This document shows positions 33,205 through 41,467 of a DNA stretch of 46,828 bases, in pieces. Position 1 is the first letter of the stretch, and each line of letters begins with the position of its first letter. The stretch lies in NCBI GenBank assembly GCA_031286265.1, contig JAITUP010000159.1, positions 1 through 46,828 of the forward strand, given 5' to 3'. The DNA comes from Chitinispirillales bacterium (GTDB lineage Bacteria > Fibrobacterota > Chitinivibrionia > Chitinivibrionales > Chitinispirillaceae). The notes under the pieces were generated by a model. That model was not told the origin of the DNA, ran no database searches, and was given only the letters and a program-made list of their open reading frames with translations. The translations under genes and the position numbers were made by a program.

Positions 33205-33652
33205 TCCAACCCATTTTTACCGCCGCTTCCGCATAATAAAGCGCTTCCTGAAGGTCTTTTACTTTACTCAATATAAGCCGATTATGACCCCAAGGCAAAA
33301 CCGCCACAACCTGTGGCAGAATGTCGTTTCCAGAAACTGCCGCAGCCTGTGGCAGAATTTGACCTGTCCCCGTGTAAAACTCATAAAAACGCTTCATATC
33401 CCACAAACTACGCGGCGAAAAACCTTCTGTATCTGGAAATTCACTCTTCAAATCAGCAGACAACTGCTCTACAACCTTTCCACCATACCCCTTGTCTAAT
33501 TTTTCGGAAGAAAGACGTTTGCCAATATTCCAGTAAAGTTGCGTTACAGTTGCACTTAATCTGTTCGCGATAACAACACGACTCATCTTTATTTCCGCAA
33601 TTATCTCGCGAAGCATCTCGCCATATTGACTTGTAAAAATACTTTTTCCCAT
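33164..33652 (-). pseudogene. Truncated YhcG/DUF1016 nuclease gene (N-terminal domain only)
   Basis: From ATG 33652, 162 codons encode the DUF1016 N-terminal DNA-binding domain: YGEMLREIIAEIKMSRVVIA, LYWNIGKRLSSEKLDKGYGG, VEQLSADLKSEFPDTEGFSP and PWGHNRLIL...KMGW. Full YhcG proteins run to about 350 residues with a PD-(D/E)XK nuclease domain at the end; here the sequence changes to antisense Rpn sequence after GWT, and the nuclease is lost. A repeat of the LPQ(A/V)VA segment is present (ILPQAAAV, ILPQVVAV). The frame also stays open upstream but that part is FISUMP and repeat sequence read in another frame. Confidence 0.8.
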
Positions 33653-33654
33653 GC

Positions 33655-33740
33655 TATGCCTTCGTAATCGGAACCCATGATCCACACTCCGAGCCTTGTG
33701 GCGCTCCACTGAAAACCAACACCAACCAAGCCAAATCGGA
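33655..33740 (-). pseudogene. FISUMP gene fragment
   Basis: In one reverse frame this reads FGLVGVGFQWSATRLGVWIM followed by GSDYEGIA, matching AGFWWSATKLGVWIMGFDYN in the intact FISUMP protein encoded at 35883-36533. It is joined on one side to the start of the yhcG fragment and on the other to direct repeat B. Confidence 0.75.
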
Positions 33741-34018
33741 CTGGTGGTAGGAAACGCAACAACTACGGTATCAATCCGTTTTCTACCCCATTTCTTTGAA
33801 AACGAGATGTTGGCTCGTAACACTACGATAGCAGTAAGGCTCCAGTGGCTCCCCATAAACGAGGGCAAAATGCTAAAAATATCGCGTAAACTAAGCACCA
33901 AACCGGGCAGACCCGCTAAACTGGATAGCATCGCATATCGGTGACAGAGCAATTTTTTTAAAAAATTGATTTTCAAATAAAATTTATAGTATATTATAAA
34001 TATGCGACCACAAGGGCT
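33718..34018 (+). repeat. Long direct repeat B, copy 1
   Basis: About 300 bases repeated in the same orientation at 35467-35770 with high identity from CAATCCGTTTTCTACC to ATGCGACCACAAGGGCT; the first 50 bases are more diverged. No convincing gene inside. The end holds TATAGTATATTATAAATATG, a possible promoter and start codon; here 31 codons follow before a stop. Confidence 0.88.
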
Positions 34019-34119
34019 AAATCTTTTAGTAGCCCCAAATGGAGGCAAGGCATGGGTGTTAAAAATGCTGTGCAAATTTCGCCGGGAGATGTCGTAAGTT
34101 GACATTTAAGGATAAAACA

Positions 34120-34542
34120 ATGAAAACAAACACATTACCCTATAAAGTGGCTTTTCGGATTAAAAGAAGCAAAGCCGATGTCTTCATACCATCGGATTTT
34201 TCCGATTTATCTGGGTATGATCAAGTTTTGCGAGTTTTGCGTAATATGGTACGCACCCGAAAATTAATAAAAATCGGTCGAGGCATTTATGCCAAAACAT
34301 GGGTTGCCGCAAACGGAGATGTTCGACCTACAAAGTTCATAGGTGACCTTGCGCGGCAAGCGTTGGAAAAATACGGAGTGGAGACCGGCAACTCCTCCTA
34401 TTGGAATGCCTACAATGCCGACACCTCTACTCAAATACCGACCGGCCGCGTAATAGCCGTATCCAAGCGCGTCCGCCGAAAAATCAGTTATAACGGATAT
34501 AGCGTGTCATTTGAGATGATGGGCGCTAAATATAGAAAATAA
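34120..34542 (+). CDS. AbiEi-like antitoxin (DUF6088 family)
   Basis: 140 residues from ATG 34120, with AAGG upstream. LPYKVAFRIKRSKADVFIPS and YDQVLRVLRNMVRTRKLIKI give a winged-helix N-terminal half typical of AbiEi-type regulators, followed by GRGIYAKTWVAANGDVRPTK and IPTGRVIAVSKRVRRKISYN. It should repress the operon and counter the AbiEii-type toxin encoded 23 bases downstream. The pair lies between the two copies of direct repeat B. Confidence 0.85.
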   Translation: MKTNTLPYKVAFRIKRSKADVFIPSDFSDLSGYDQVLRVLRNMVRTRKLIKIGRGIYAKTWVAANGDVRPTKFIGDLARQALEKYGVETGNSSYWNAYNADTSTQIPTGRVIAVSKRVRRKISYNGYSVSFEMMGAKYRK

Positions 34543-34565
34543 CGATTTAACACAAAGGTTGCCTA

Positions 34566-35501
34566 ATGAGGCCGAATTTTGAAAATTTCAAAATAATCGC
34601 ACAAGACTACGGTTTTGAAGAAACAATACCCGAAAAAGATTATTGGGTGATTTATCTTATAAAAAAAATGTCTGAGCTGTCTTTGCCAAATGGTTATCTT
34701 GTTTTCGGCGGTGGGACGAGCTTGGTCAAAGCGCATCGTGTAATAAAACGATTTAGTGAAGATATCGATTTTAGATTTATTACGGATATTTCACTTAACC
34801 GTTCCCAAAGAAGCAAGATAAAGCATATCATTACGGGTTACCTGAAAACATTAAATCCCCTTTTTCTTTTCGATGAACCTGAAGCCCACAACGAAAATAC
34901 ACTACTATTTTTTAAGCTGAATTATCCACGTGATGAACGATTTAACAAAAACAACGCCTTGCGTCCTTTTATCAAATTAGAAATATTTTTTTCTGATATA
35001 CATTACCCACCAATCAAATGTCCGCTTATATCATTTTATAACGAATATGAACACTTACAACCGGAAGTTGAATTTAATTGTGTGGCAATAGAGGACACGG
35101 CTATCGACAAGATTAGCTCGCTACTGTGGAGAATAGAGGTGGGCGAATACGAACCTACAGATATACGGCATTTGCACGATGTGGCAATGCTATGTGATAA
35201 AATAACAATTGATGATAAATTTAAGAAAACTTTAAATGTAGTATATAACAAAGATATTCGCACACGTGCTAAATCCGACAAAGAGCTAAAAGTATCAATA
35301 GACACCGTTACCACAAACCTTATGGAAAACAAGCGATATGCATATGATTACAAAAATTACGTATCTAACATGTCTTATGCCCCCGATTCGGATAATCTGT
35401 CTTTTGAGCAGGCACGAGACAAATTTGTACAACTCGCAGAAAAAATCGCTTTCGAACCTCCAAAAAACAACACCAGTCAAGCCAAACTTGGCCGGAGTTA
35501 G
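34566..35501 (+). CDS. AbiEii/AbiGii-family nucleotidyltransferase toxin
   Basis: 311 residues. The nucleotidyltransferase motif is VFGGGTSLVKAHRVIKRFSEDIDFRF, with the G-G-T-S and S-E-D-I-D residues that define AbiEii. EKDYWVIYLIKKM at the N-terminus and AIDKISSLLWRIEVGEYEPT, DIRHLHDVAML further on are standard. Such toxins modify tRNA or other RNA ends and give abortive phage defence. The last eleven residues (NNTSQAKLGRS) are encoded by the beginning of direct repeat B copy 2, so the native C-terminus may have been replaced. Confidence 0.9.
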   Translation: MRPNFENFKIIAQDYGFEETIPEKDYWVIYLIKKMSELSLPNGYLVFGGGTSLVKAHRVIKRFSEDIDFRFITDISLNRSQRSKIKHIITGYLKTLNPLFLFDEPEAHNENTLLFFKLNYPRDERFNKNNALRPFIKLEIFFSDIHYPPIKCPLISFYNEYEHLQPEVEFNCVAIEDTAIDKISSLLWRIEVGEYEPTDIRHLHDVAMLCDKITIDDKFKKTLNVVYNKDIRTRAKSDKELKVSIDTVTTNLMENKRYAYDYKNYVSNMSYAPDSDNLSFEQARDKFVQLAEKIAFEPPKNNTSQAKLGRS

Positions 35502-35770
35502 AAAGCGCAACAAACACGACACCAATCCGTTTTCTACCTCATTTCTTTGAAGACGGGATGTTGGCTCGTAACACTACGATAGCAGTAAGACTCCAGTGGC
35601 TCCCCATAAACGAGGGCAAAATGCTAAAAATATCGCGTAAACTAAGCACCAAGCCGGGCAGACCCGCTAAACTGGATAGCATCGCATATCGGTGACAGAG
35701 TAATTTTTTAAAAAAATTGATTTTCAAATAAAATTTATAGTATATTATAAATATGCGACCACAAGGGCTG
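35467..35770 (+). repeat. Long direct repeat B, copy 2
   Basis: Second copy of 33718-34018. It begins inside the 3' end of the AbiEii gene and ends with ATGCGACCACAAGGGCT, after which it is fused to an Rpn gene fragment. Confidence 0.88.
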
Positions 35771-35875
35771 GCATTGTTTAACGCCAAAACGGAAGAAGAG
35801 TTGATAACACTTCAAAATATCGGAGGTACAGTTATGGCCCAAGCAGTCGTGGCATACCGACATGTCTCCGCAAAG
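35768..35875 (+). pseudogene. C-terminal fragment of an Rpn/PDDEXK-family transposase-like gene, copy 2
   Basis: Reads LALFNAKTEEELITLQNIGG, then AQAVVAYRHVSAK, almost the same as the fragment at 33067 from CTGGCxTTG onward. It is fused in frame to the ATG at 35753 at the end of direct repeat B. No nuclease core. Confidence 0.75.
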
Positions 35876-35882
35876 ATTAATA

Positions 35883-36533
35883 TTAATGCCTCCGATCCTG
35901 AACACAGCGGACGGATAAGCCGGCGTGCTCGCCGATGTAGTTTATTTCCATGCCGTTGTAGTCAAAACCCATGATCCATACACCGAGCTTTGTAGCGCTC
36001 CACCAAAAACCCGCCCAGCCGGCGCCGATAAAAGCGCGGCGGCAACTACGGCCATAGCCGCCGGGCAAGGCCGAAAAACCAAACTCATCTGTACCGTTGC
36101 CGCTATCATTCCAACCAATTTGTGATTTTAACCTCTCACCGGCAACCTCAAAACCACCGGCGGCCAAAACCAAATCGTCCCAATCTACATCAGATGGCAA
36201 ACGCCATCCAAGCGGGCAAGCGCCAAGAGCGGCATATCCATAATATAATCTGCCATAAGTTGCGCAATAGAAATCACTATTACCATAACACCAGCTGTTG
36301 CTCGTTTCGTAGTTGAGATTTTCCGCCATCCATATCCTGTCGCCTATCCTCACCGTGCGATAACTTTGACCGTCTCGCGAATCAACAAGTGAGCCATAAC
36401 TTATATACGGATTAAATTGCAAACCGCCGCCGCCCATACCGTTGTTGACGCCGTTATCGCCGCACCCCGCAAAAAGAGCCGCACAGATTATCACAACGCC
36501 AAACGCAAGCCGCACAAATATTGATTTTATCAT
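35883..36533 (-). CDS. FISUMP-domain lipoprotein
   Basis: 216 residues. A lipoprotein signal peptide ends with LFAGC near residue 24, followed by a Gly/Asn-rich linker. The FISUMP domain fills the rest: DSRDGQSYRTVRIGDRIWMA, WCYGNSDFYCATYGRLYYGY, CPLGWRLPSDVDW, FGFSALPGGYG, WWSATKLGVWIMGFDYNG and a final SVRCVQDRR. Paired Cys residues suggest disulfides outside the cytoplasm. It lies 15 bases after the OmpA-like gene on the reverse strand, so both are probably one operon. Its 3' end abuts the Rpn fragment, and a fragment of a close relative lies 2 kb away. Confidence 0.9.
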   Translation of the reverse strand: MIKSIFVRLAFGVVIICAALFAGCGDNGVNNGMGGGGLQFNPYISYGSLVDSRDGQSYRTVRIGDRIWMAENLNYETSNSWCYGNSDFYCATYGRLYYGYAALGACPLGWRLPSDVDWDDLVLAAGGFEVAGERLKSQIGWNDSGNGTDEFGFSALPGGYGRSCRRAFIGAGWAGFWWSATKLGVWIMGFDYNGMEINYIGEHAGLSVRCVQDRRH

Positions 36534-36548
36534 CTTCCTACTCCATAC

Positions 36549-37799
36549 CTATAATTTGAAACCTATACCGACACTAAAAGTAAAGCCGTGTCCAAGCCTC
36601 GCCAATCCCTTTTCGCCGTCAGTAATAACCGGTCTCATCGCGCCGCTCTCCCATCTACTAATCCGCCTGATACCATACTGCAACGTTGGACGAATAAACA
36701 CCGTTTCGCTTATCGCCATATCCATACCGACACCAAACTTGAACCATAGCGCGTTATCGTCAGCTACGTTAATAATATTCACCTCACCGATCTTACCGGA
36801 AAGGACTAACTGATAGTCGATACCGGCGGCGAGGAACAGAGTGTTATCGCTTGCCGGCCAATTCACAATCGGGTATTTGCCCAACAGGCTGAGATTGAGA
36901 GCTAAGAAAGTGTGTTCAACCTCAATTGTAGGCGATTCGTTGGTGAGAAGCACTGAGGCGGGATTAGGCATCTCCATTACCCCGTTGCCGAAAGTCAGGC
37001 CAACGCCAACTTCCGCGTAATTTGTAACGTCAAAAAATCCTTTGACACCGCCGCCTATCCATGGTGTTTTTACCTCTGTGCCGGGTATTGTTATGCTACC
37101 AATATTAATTTCCGACTTATTGAACCCGCCGCCAAAATCACTTGAAAAGAAACCTGCGATACCGACGTTTATTCGCGTTTTCGTTTTTGGCCCTGTTGTA
37201 ATATCTTCTATAGTCAAACATGGCCCACAGTCTATTGGGGGGCACGGCTCACACTCTGTTGGAAGACACGGTTCAGGCACGGGCTCAGGTTCAACAATCT
37301 CAATAATCGGTTCGGGCTCCGGTTGCGGAATTTCCGCTAACTTAACCTCCACACGCCTGTTACGCGCGCGGCCTTGCGGCGTAGTGTTGTCGGCCGTAGG
37401 CAGATCTGGGCCGTGAACAATGGTAATAATGCTTTCTGCCGGTATGCCGCTTGCTACCAAATAATCTTTCACCGCCGCGGCGCGCAGGGTAGCGGCTCGT
37501 ATATTTCTATGATGCGCGCCAACGGCGCAGGTGTGGCCATGAATCTCAAAATGGTAGTGTAGGTTACGCCTAAACAGAGCGACTATGCTGTCAAGCGGAG
37601 AGTGTGCGGCTAGTGGGAGCGCGGTCTGCTGGTATCTAAAATTTATTGTTCTTATGGGAGCCGGTAATTCTGTGGCGTCAGGGTTTTGTGTGGTGCCTTG
37701 AGCGTAAGCGGCAACAGAAATGGCGGCGCACAGTAGCGCCGCTGTTATTAGTGTTGTAGCTATGGGTGTTGTTAGTGATTTGGTGTTTTTTTTCATCAT
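36549..37799 (-). CDS. OmpA-like envelope protein with C-terminal beta-barrel
   Basis: 416 residues. A signal peptide (TTLITAALLCAAISVAAYA) is followed at about 50-150 by an OmpA/MotB peptidoglycan-binding domain: INFRYQQTALPLAAHSPLDS, HFEIHGHTCAVGAHHRNIRA, AAAVKDYLVASGIPAESI and GRARNRRVEV. A Pro/Glu/Cys linker (EPEPVPEPCLPTECEPCPP) leads to a glycine-rich C-terminal region with alternating pattern and a final Phe/Leu that looks like an outer-membrane barrel. The order, OmpA domain first and barrel second, is the reverse of classical OmpA. It probably links the outer membrane to peptidoglycan. It is followed by the FISUMP lipoprotein gene. Confidence 0.8.
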   Translation of the reverse strand: MMKKNTKSLTTPIATTLITAALLCAAISVAAYAQGTTQNPDATELPAPIRTINFRYQQTALPLAAHSPLDSIVALFRRNLHYHFEIHGHTCAVGAHHRNIRAATLRAAAVKDYLVASGIPAESIITIVHGPDLPTADNTTPQGRARNRRVEVKLAEIPQPEPEPIIEIVEPEPVPEPCLPTECEPCPPIDCGPCLTIEDITTGPKTKTRINVGIAGFFSSDFGGGFNKSEINIGSITIPGTEVKTPWIGGGVKGFFDVTNYAEVGVGLTFGNGVMEMPNPASVLLTNESPTIEVEHTFLALNLSLLGKYPIVNWPASDNTLFLAAGIDYQLVLSGKIGEVNIINVADDNALWFKFGVGMDMAISETVFIRPTLQYGIRRISRWESGAMRPVITDGEKGLARLGHGFTFSVGIGFKL

Positions 37800-37885
37800 G
37801 TTGAATCAATTAATATTTTTTTCCTTATGATAGGCAGCCGCGTGAAACGGCTGCCTTGATGGTGTGCTAATGTGTTTGGTTATGG

Positions 37886-40279
37886 TTACCGGTAGTATGT
37901 GACTATGATTCTGACTTGGCCGTTGCTACCCGCTGAACTTGTACGATGGTTGCCATCGTCACTTCGGCTACTAGTTGCATATCCACCGTCACCACCTCTG
38001 CCTACCGAACCACTAGGAAAGGGATTTACAAAACCAATTCTTGTAATTCCTGCTCCACCACCTGTGCCTCCTAGTCTACTATCCCAATTTCCACCAATAC
38101 CCGAGGATCCATGAGCTAGGGTAATTGGTGTTGTTGCAGGATTCACGCTTACTTCTCCGCGATTCCCACCATTCCCACCATTTCCACCCCTGCCCCCTCC
38201 TGCGGTTAGAACGATGTTTCCACCACTTCGAACCCAAGTTACAATTGTAGGGGCACCATCGCCACCGTTGCCGCCCCACCGTGAACTAGTACCCGTAGAT
38301 GCATGAAATGTCGCTCCGCCACCACCACCACTACCCACCGCTATATTAAATGTAGCCGATTCAATTACATCAAAACTCCAATTAGCAACCCCACCACCGC
38401 CGCCACTACCACCAGTCCCACTACCCATCCAGCCTTCATAGACACAGACCATAGGAGGCCAGATGCTGTTTCTACATGCATCAGCACTGTGCCCACCTTG
38501 TCCACCACCACCACCACCAGCGGCATAAATTTCTATTGTAGCGGGAAAAGTTACATTATTTGGCAAAGTATAGTTATAGGCTCCTGTACGAAACGAAAAT
38601 GTAGTGTCAATTCTACGGCGTTCTGCGAAATTAGCACGAATCGTTGCATCGGAATTCAAGATGACTTTTGCGTCGTGTCTAGAAGTCGGATTGGCTATGT
38701 TTGCTGTGCCACTTGTCACCGTCCAGTTAATAAATCTAAAGCCATCATTGAGGGAGGTCGATATATTAACCTCTCTATTGAAGAAATCGTAGATAGTAGG
38801 CATTGTATACGTAGTGCCATTGATACTTACTGTACCACCCGCCAAATTTCGGTCGATTGTAAGTGTATATCGTATTAATTCAAAATTAGCTCGAATCGTT
38901 GCGTTTGAGTTCAAGCGAATAGTCGGATTCGTGGAGTTAGCATTGCCGCTAACAAAACTTACCGCGCCGTCCACTGTCCAATTGATGAATCTATAGCCAT
39001 TTGCTATATCGGCTCTTAAATTGACCACCGCCCCGGAATCGTGAGTTGTGGGTTCAGTTGATGGTAGGTTGTCGACAAACACTGTACCACCGGCTAGGTT
39101 ACGTGTAATCGTCAACGTGTAAGTTCGCTGGAAATTGGCGCGGATTGTAGCGTCTGAGCTTAAGCTAACAATTGGATCCACAGAATTGATACTGCCGTTA
39201 ACGAAATTCACTGCACCGCCTACTGTCCAGTTGACAAATCTGTAGCCATTTGCCGCGTTAGCTCTTATTTCGATAGGGGTTCCATGATTGTGTGGTGTGG
39301 CTCCACTCATTATTGGTGTTCCATTGTTGGCACTCACCGTGTTGCCGCCAATTGTGGGGGCTACATCGGTTGTAAGCGTGTAGGTATTTATTAGAAATTC
39401 AGCGGTCAGCGTCAAGTTGTTATTTATGGTGACCTGCATGGAAGGATCCGAAATCATTAGTCCACCCGATGACCAGCCAGTAAATGTGTGACCTTCCGCT
39501 GGGGTAGCCGTTGCGATGAGCGTTGTCCCAGTGGCATAACTTCCACCTGGGGGATCATACAATACGCTACCGCCATTCGGTGGGGTAACAATAGTTTCAA
39601 TCGTAAAATTACCGCCCGGAATTTGTACGAAGTTAGCGGTTAGCTCTTTGTCGCTATCCATGGTAATCCCCACTTGACGAGCTGTAGAAGTTGACGCTCC
39701 AGTCCATCCGGTGAACGCATAACCTTCTTCTGGATTGGCCGTTACAATAACTTGCGCTCCATGGTTGTGCGCTGTATTCCCGGTTGATGTAGTGCCATTG
39801 ACTGTCACAGTGCCGCCAATAGTCGAACTTGGATTAATCATCAGCGTGCGCCTTTGCAACTCAAATATAGCAAGTAATGTTTTGCTGTCGTCCATGGTGA
39901 CAGTAATATTAGATGACGTAGACGTTGACGCTCCATTCCAGAGTGCAAATCTGTAGCCATCTGTTACTGTAGTCGCCGTTACGGTGACCTCCGTTCCATA
40001 GGCATATAGTCTTTGATCAGGGCTACGCGATACGCGGCCACCATCTTGTGGAATACTAATATCAAGTGTATACCATTGCGGCTCAAATACAGCAAACAAC
40101 GCTTTGTGGCTGTCCATGTTAATGGTGATGTTGGGCGATGTAGATGTTGATGCTCCATTCCATCTTGCGAAAGTATAGCCCGCTCTCGGAATAGCTGTTG
40201 CAGTGACCTGAGTTCCGTGTATGTGAGTTGTTGCTTCGGTTGATTCAACGCTATTGACAAGCACCGTACCACCAACCAT
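37886..40279 (-). CDS. Main part of a large surface protein: beta-repeats plus glycine-rich C-terminal domain (5' end frameshifted)
   Basis: 797 residues from the first in-frame ATG, which is not a plausible start: there is no signal peptide, and the frame stays open and protein-like up to 40507 (RWIDNINVPVRVGTGLNFRV, then PFFSTDEGIFYD). Seven beta-repeat modules of about 70-85 residues follow, each with G-T-x-V, H-x-x-G or Y-x-x-G, G-Y-x-F-x-x-W and a closing L-x-A-x-F pattern. The last 200 residues are extremely Gly-rich (AAGGGGGGQGG, GSGGGGGATF, GGGRGGNGG) and end QVRIIVTYYR, as in Gly-rich surface domains. With the upstream lipoprotein start at 40811 it would form one protein of nearly 980 residues. 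As it stands the gene is probably inactive or needs a frameshift. Confidence 0.75.
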   Translation of the reverse strand: MVGGTVLVNSVESTEATTHIHGTQVTATAIPRAGYTFARWNGASTSTSPNITINMDSHKALFAVFEPQWYTLDISIPQDGGRVSRSPDQRLYAYGTEVTVTATTVTDGYRFALWNGASTSTSSNITVTMDDSKTLLAIFELQRRTLMINPSSTIGGTVTVNGTTSTGNTAHNHGAQVIVTANPEEGYAFTGWTGASTSTARQVGITMDSDKELTANFVQIPGGNFTIETIVTPPNGGSVLYDPPGGSYATGTTLIATATPAEGHTFTGWSSGGLMISDPSMQVTINNNLTLTAEFLINTYTLTTDVAPTIGGNTVSANNGTPIMSGATPHNHGTPIEIRANAANGYRFVNWTVGGAVNFVNGSINSVDPIVSLSSDATIRANFQRTYTLTITRNLAGGTVFVDNLPSTEPTTHDSGAVVNLRADIANGYRFINWTVDGAVSFVSGNANSTNPTIRLNSNATIRANFELIRYTLTIDRNLAGGTVSINGTTYTMPTIYDFFNREVNISTSLNDGFRFINWTVTSGTANIANPTSRHDAKVILNSDATIRANFAERRRIDTTFSFRTGAYNYTLPNNVTFPATIEIYAAGGGGGGQGGHSADACRNSIWPPMVCVYEGWMGSGTGGSGGGGGVANWSFDVIESATFNIAVGSGGGGGATFHASTGTSSRWGGNGGDGAPTIVTWVRSGGNIVLTAGGGRGGNGGNGGNRGEVSVNPATTPITLAHGSSGIGGNWDSRLGGTGGGAGITRIGFVNPFPSGSVGRGGDGGYATSSRSDDGNHRTSSAGSNGQVRIIVTYYR

Positions 40280-40496
40280 CGGCTCACGATTAGTCGTTAG
40301 CGTGTGCTCAACTATATGTGCAAAAGAAGTCGCTCTGTCATAAAATATACCTTCATCGGTTGAAAAAAACGGCCTGATTGCGTAGGTCGGGCCGGGCTCT
40401 AAACTAAAAGGAACGCGAAAATTGAGCCCTGTACCGACTCTAACGGGTACATTGATGTTATCTATCCATCTTATTCCATGCCCATCTCGACATTGA

Positions 40497-40811
40497 TTAC
40501 TCCGGGATTAACTCTTCATCTAAGTCTCTGAATAGTAGCGTACCTACAAAACCGCTATCTGATACTGTGGTCGTGTCAATTTGAAAAAGTGTGTTGTCGA
40601 GTATACCTTCCTCGAAAACTAAGACATCGTGGCCATCTTCTGTTCTGCCAACGCTACCTTCTCGTGTTATCGCGTTATCTCGCGGCCTTATTTCATCAGG
40701 GCCTACATTATCGACACAACCGACGACAATCCCGGCCATTATGGCTACTGCACAAAAAAACGCCCACTTTTTCGTAGCTAACAAATCATTAAACAATAGC
40801 TTATAATTCAT
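40497..40811 (-). CDS. Lipoprotein N-terminal part, probably the 5' end of the frameshifted surface protein gene
   Basis: 104 residues. A signal peptide with lipobox IVVGC (Cys near 32) is followed by a polar region ending FRDLDEELIPE. The stop at 40499-40497 lies inside the region where the next frame (down to 37886) becomes open at 40507, and the sequence across the junction continues as one secreted-protein-like chain. It is therefore best read as the first part of the large repeat protein, separated by a one-base change. If it is a real separate gene it is a small lipoprotein of unknown role. Confidence 0.65.
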   Translation of the reverse strand: MNYKLLFNDLLATKKWAFFCAVAIMAGIVVGCVDNVGPDEIRPRDNAITREGSVGRTEDGHDVLVFEEGILDNTLFQIDTTTVSDSGFVGTLLFRDLDEELIPE

Positions 40812-40885
40812 AGCTCAACCCTTTCCTATATAATATTATGTACAGTATAAGGCAACAAAGATTATCTCCCCATCACCCTGCAAAT

Positions 40886-41052
40886 CAATATAAATCACCG
40901 GCATCACAAAAAACAAATGTTTTTCAAAAATATTTTAACCCTGATCTTGATTTTAAACAATCGATAAATTATATTCGCTCTATCCCCTGCTCCCTTCACC
41001 GGGTTACAGAGTTTAAAAAATAACAAACACGGAGTGAAAAAATGCGTTTACA
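40886..41052 (+). repeat. Long direct repeat C, copy 1 (orphan leader and start codon of the glycoside hydrolase gene)
   Basis: 167 bases nearly identical to 42048-42214 (offset 1162), from CAATATAAATCACCGGC to ATGCGTTTACA. Only a few bases differ. This copy has the start codon at 41042 but then runs into the inserted cassette. Confidence 0.93.
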
Positions 41053-41056
41053 ATAG

Positions 41057-41467
41057 TCACGGGTATTTTTTCTTTATTTTCTTGCATTCAACCTCTACAT
41101 CATCAAGCTTCCTTTGCGCCCATTCTTTGGTAAATTTAGTTGTATCGTATTCATTATATTTGGCAGCTCTAGTAATCTTGTAAAGCTCTGAGTATGGCTT
41201 ATATATATCAACAAATACTATATCTATCATGGCCCTCAGCCTTTCGCCATGATCGTAGTAATTTTCACAAAAGAAAGCCTTTTTTCTGTTTCTGTTGATT
41301 TTAGGTACCACTAACGGCAAAATTGCCTCAAAATAATGCAAGGCAGTATAATACGAAACAGTGACATATCAGTCTCTAAAATGACTTTCTTTGTCGTAGG
41401 AATTTATAAATTCAAGCATTTTACGGTTGTGTTTAGCCTGTATTTCATGTCGATTTTGTAATGGCAT
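41057..41467 (-). pseudogene. HEPN-like protein gene with an in-frame TGA
   Basis: From ATG 41467 (sharing one base with the stop of the upstream gene) the frame reads MPLQNRHEIQAKHNRKMLEF, ESHFRD, then TGA at 41371-41369, then YVTVSYYTALHYFEAILPLV to a stop at 41057. The joined sequence RD-x-YVTVSYYTALHYFEA matches HEPN-type proteins, where this position is usually Trp (WAVTxxFYxALHY); a TGG to TGA change explains it. HGERLRAM and YSELYKITRAAKY fit the later helices. It would be 136 residues with the stop read through. Most likely a nonsense mutation; translation from an internal start would make only the C-terminal 94 residues. Confidence 0.7.

Noticed and set aside
33164-34105. A 313-residue gene on the reverse strand covering the yhcG fragment
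   Set aside because: Only the part from ATG 33652 is YhcG. The upstream part is read through direct repeat B and a FISUMP fragment in the wrong frame, so it is a chance extension.
41369-41371. TGA read as Trp (alternative genetic code)
   Set aside because: TGA ends many clearly intact genes in the window, for example the DAHP synthase and rpiB, so a single in-frame TGA is a mutation, not recoding of the whole code.
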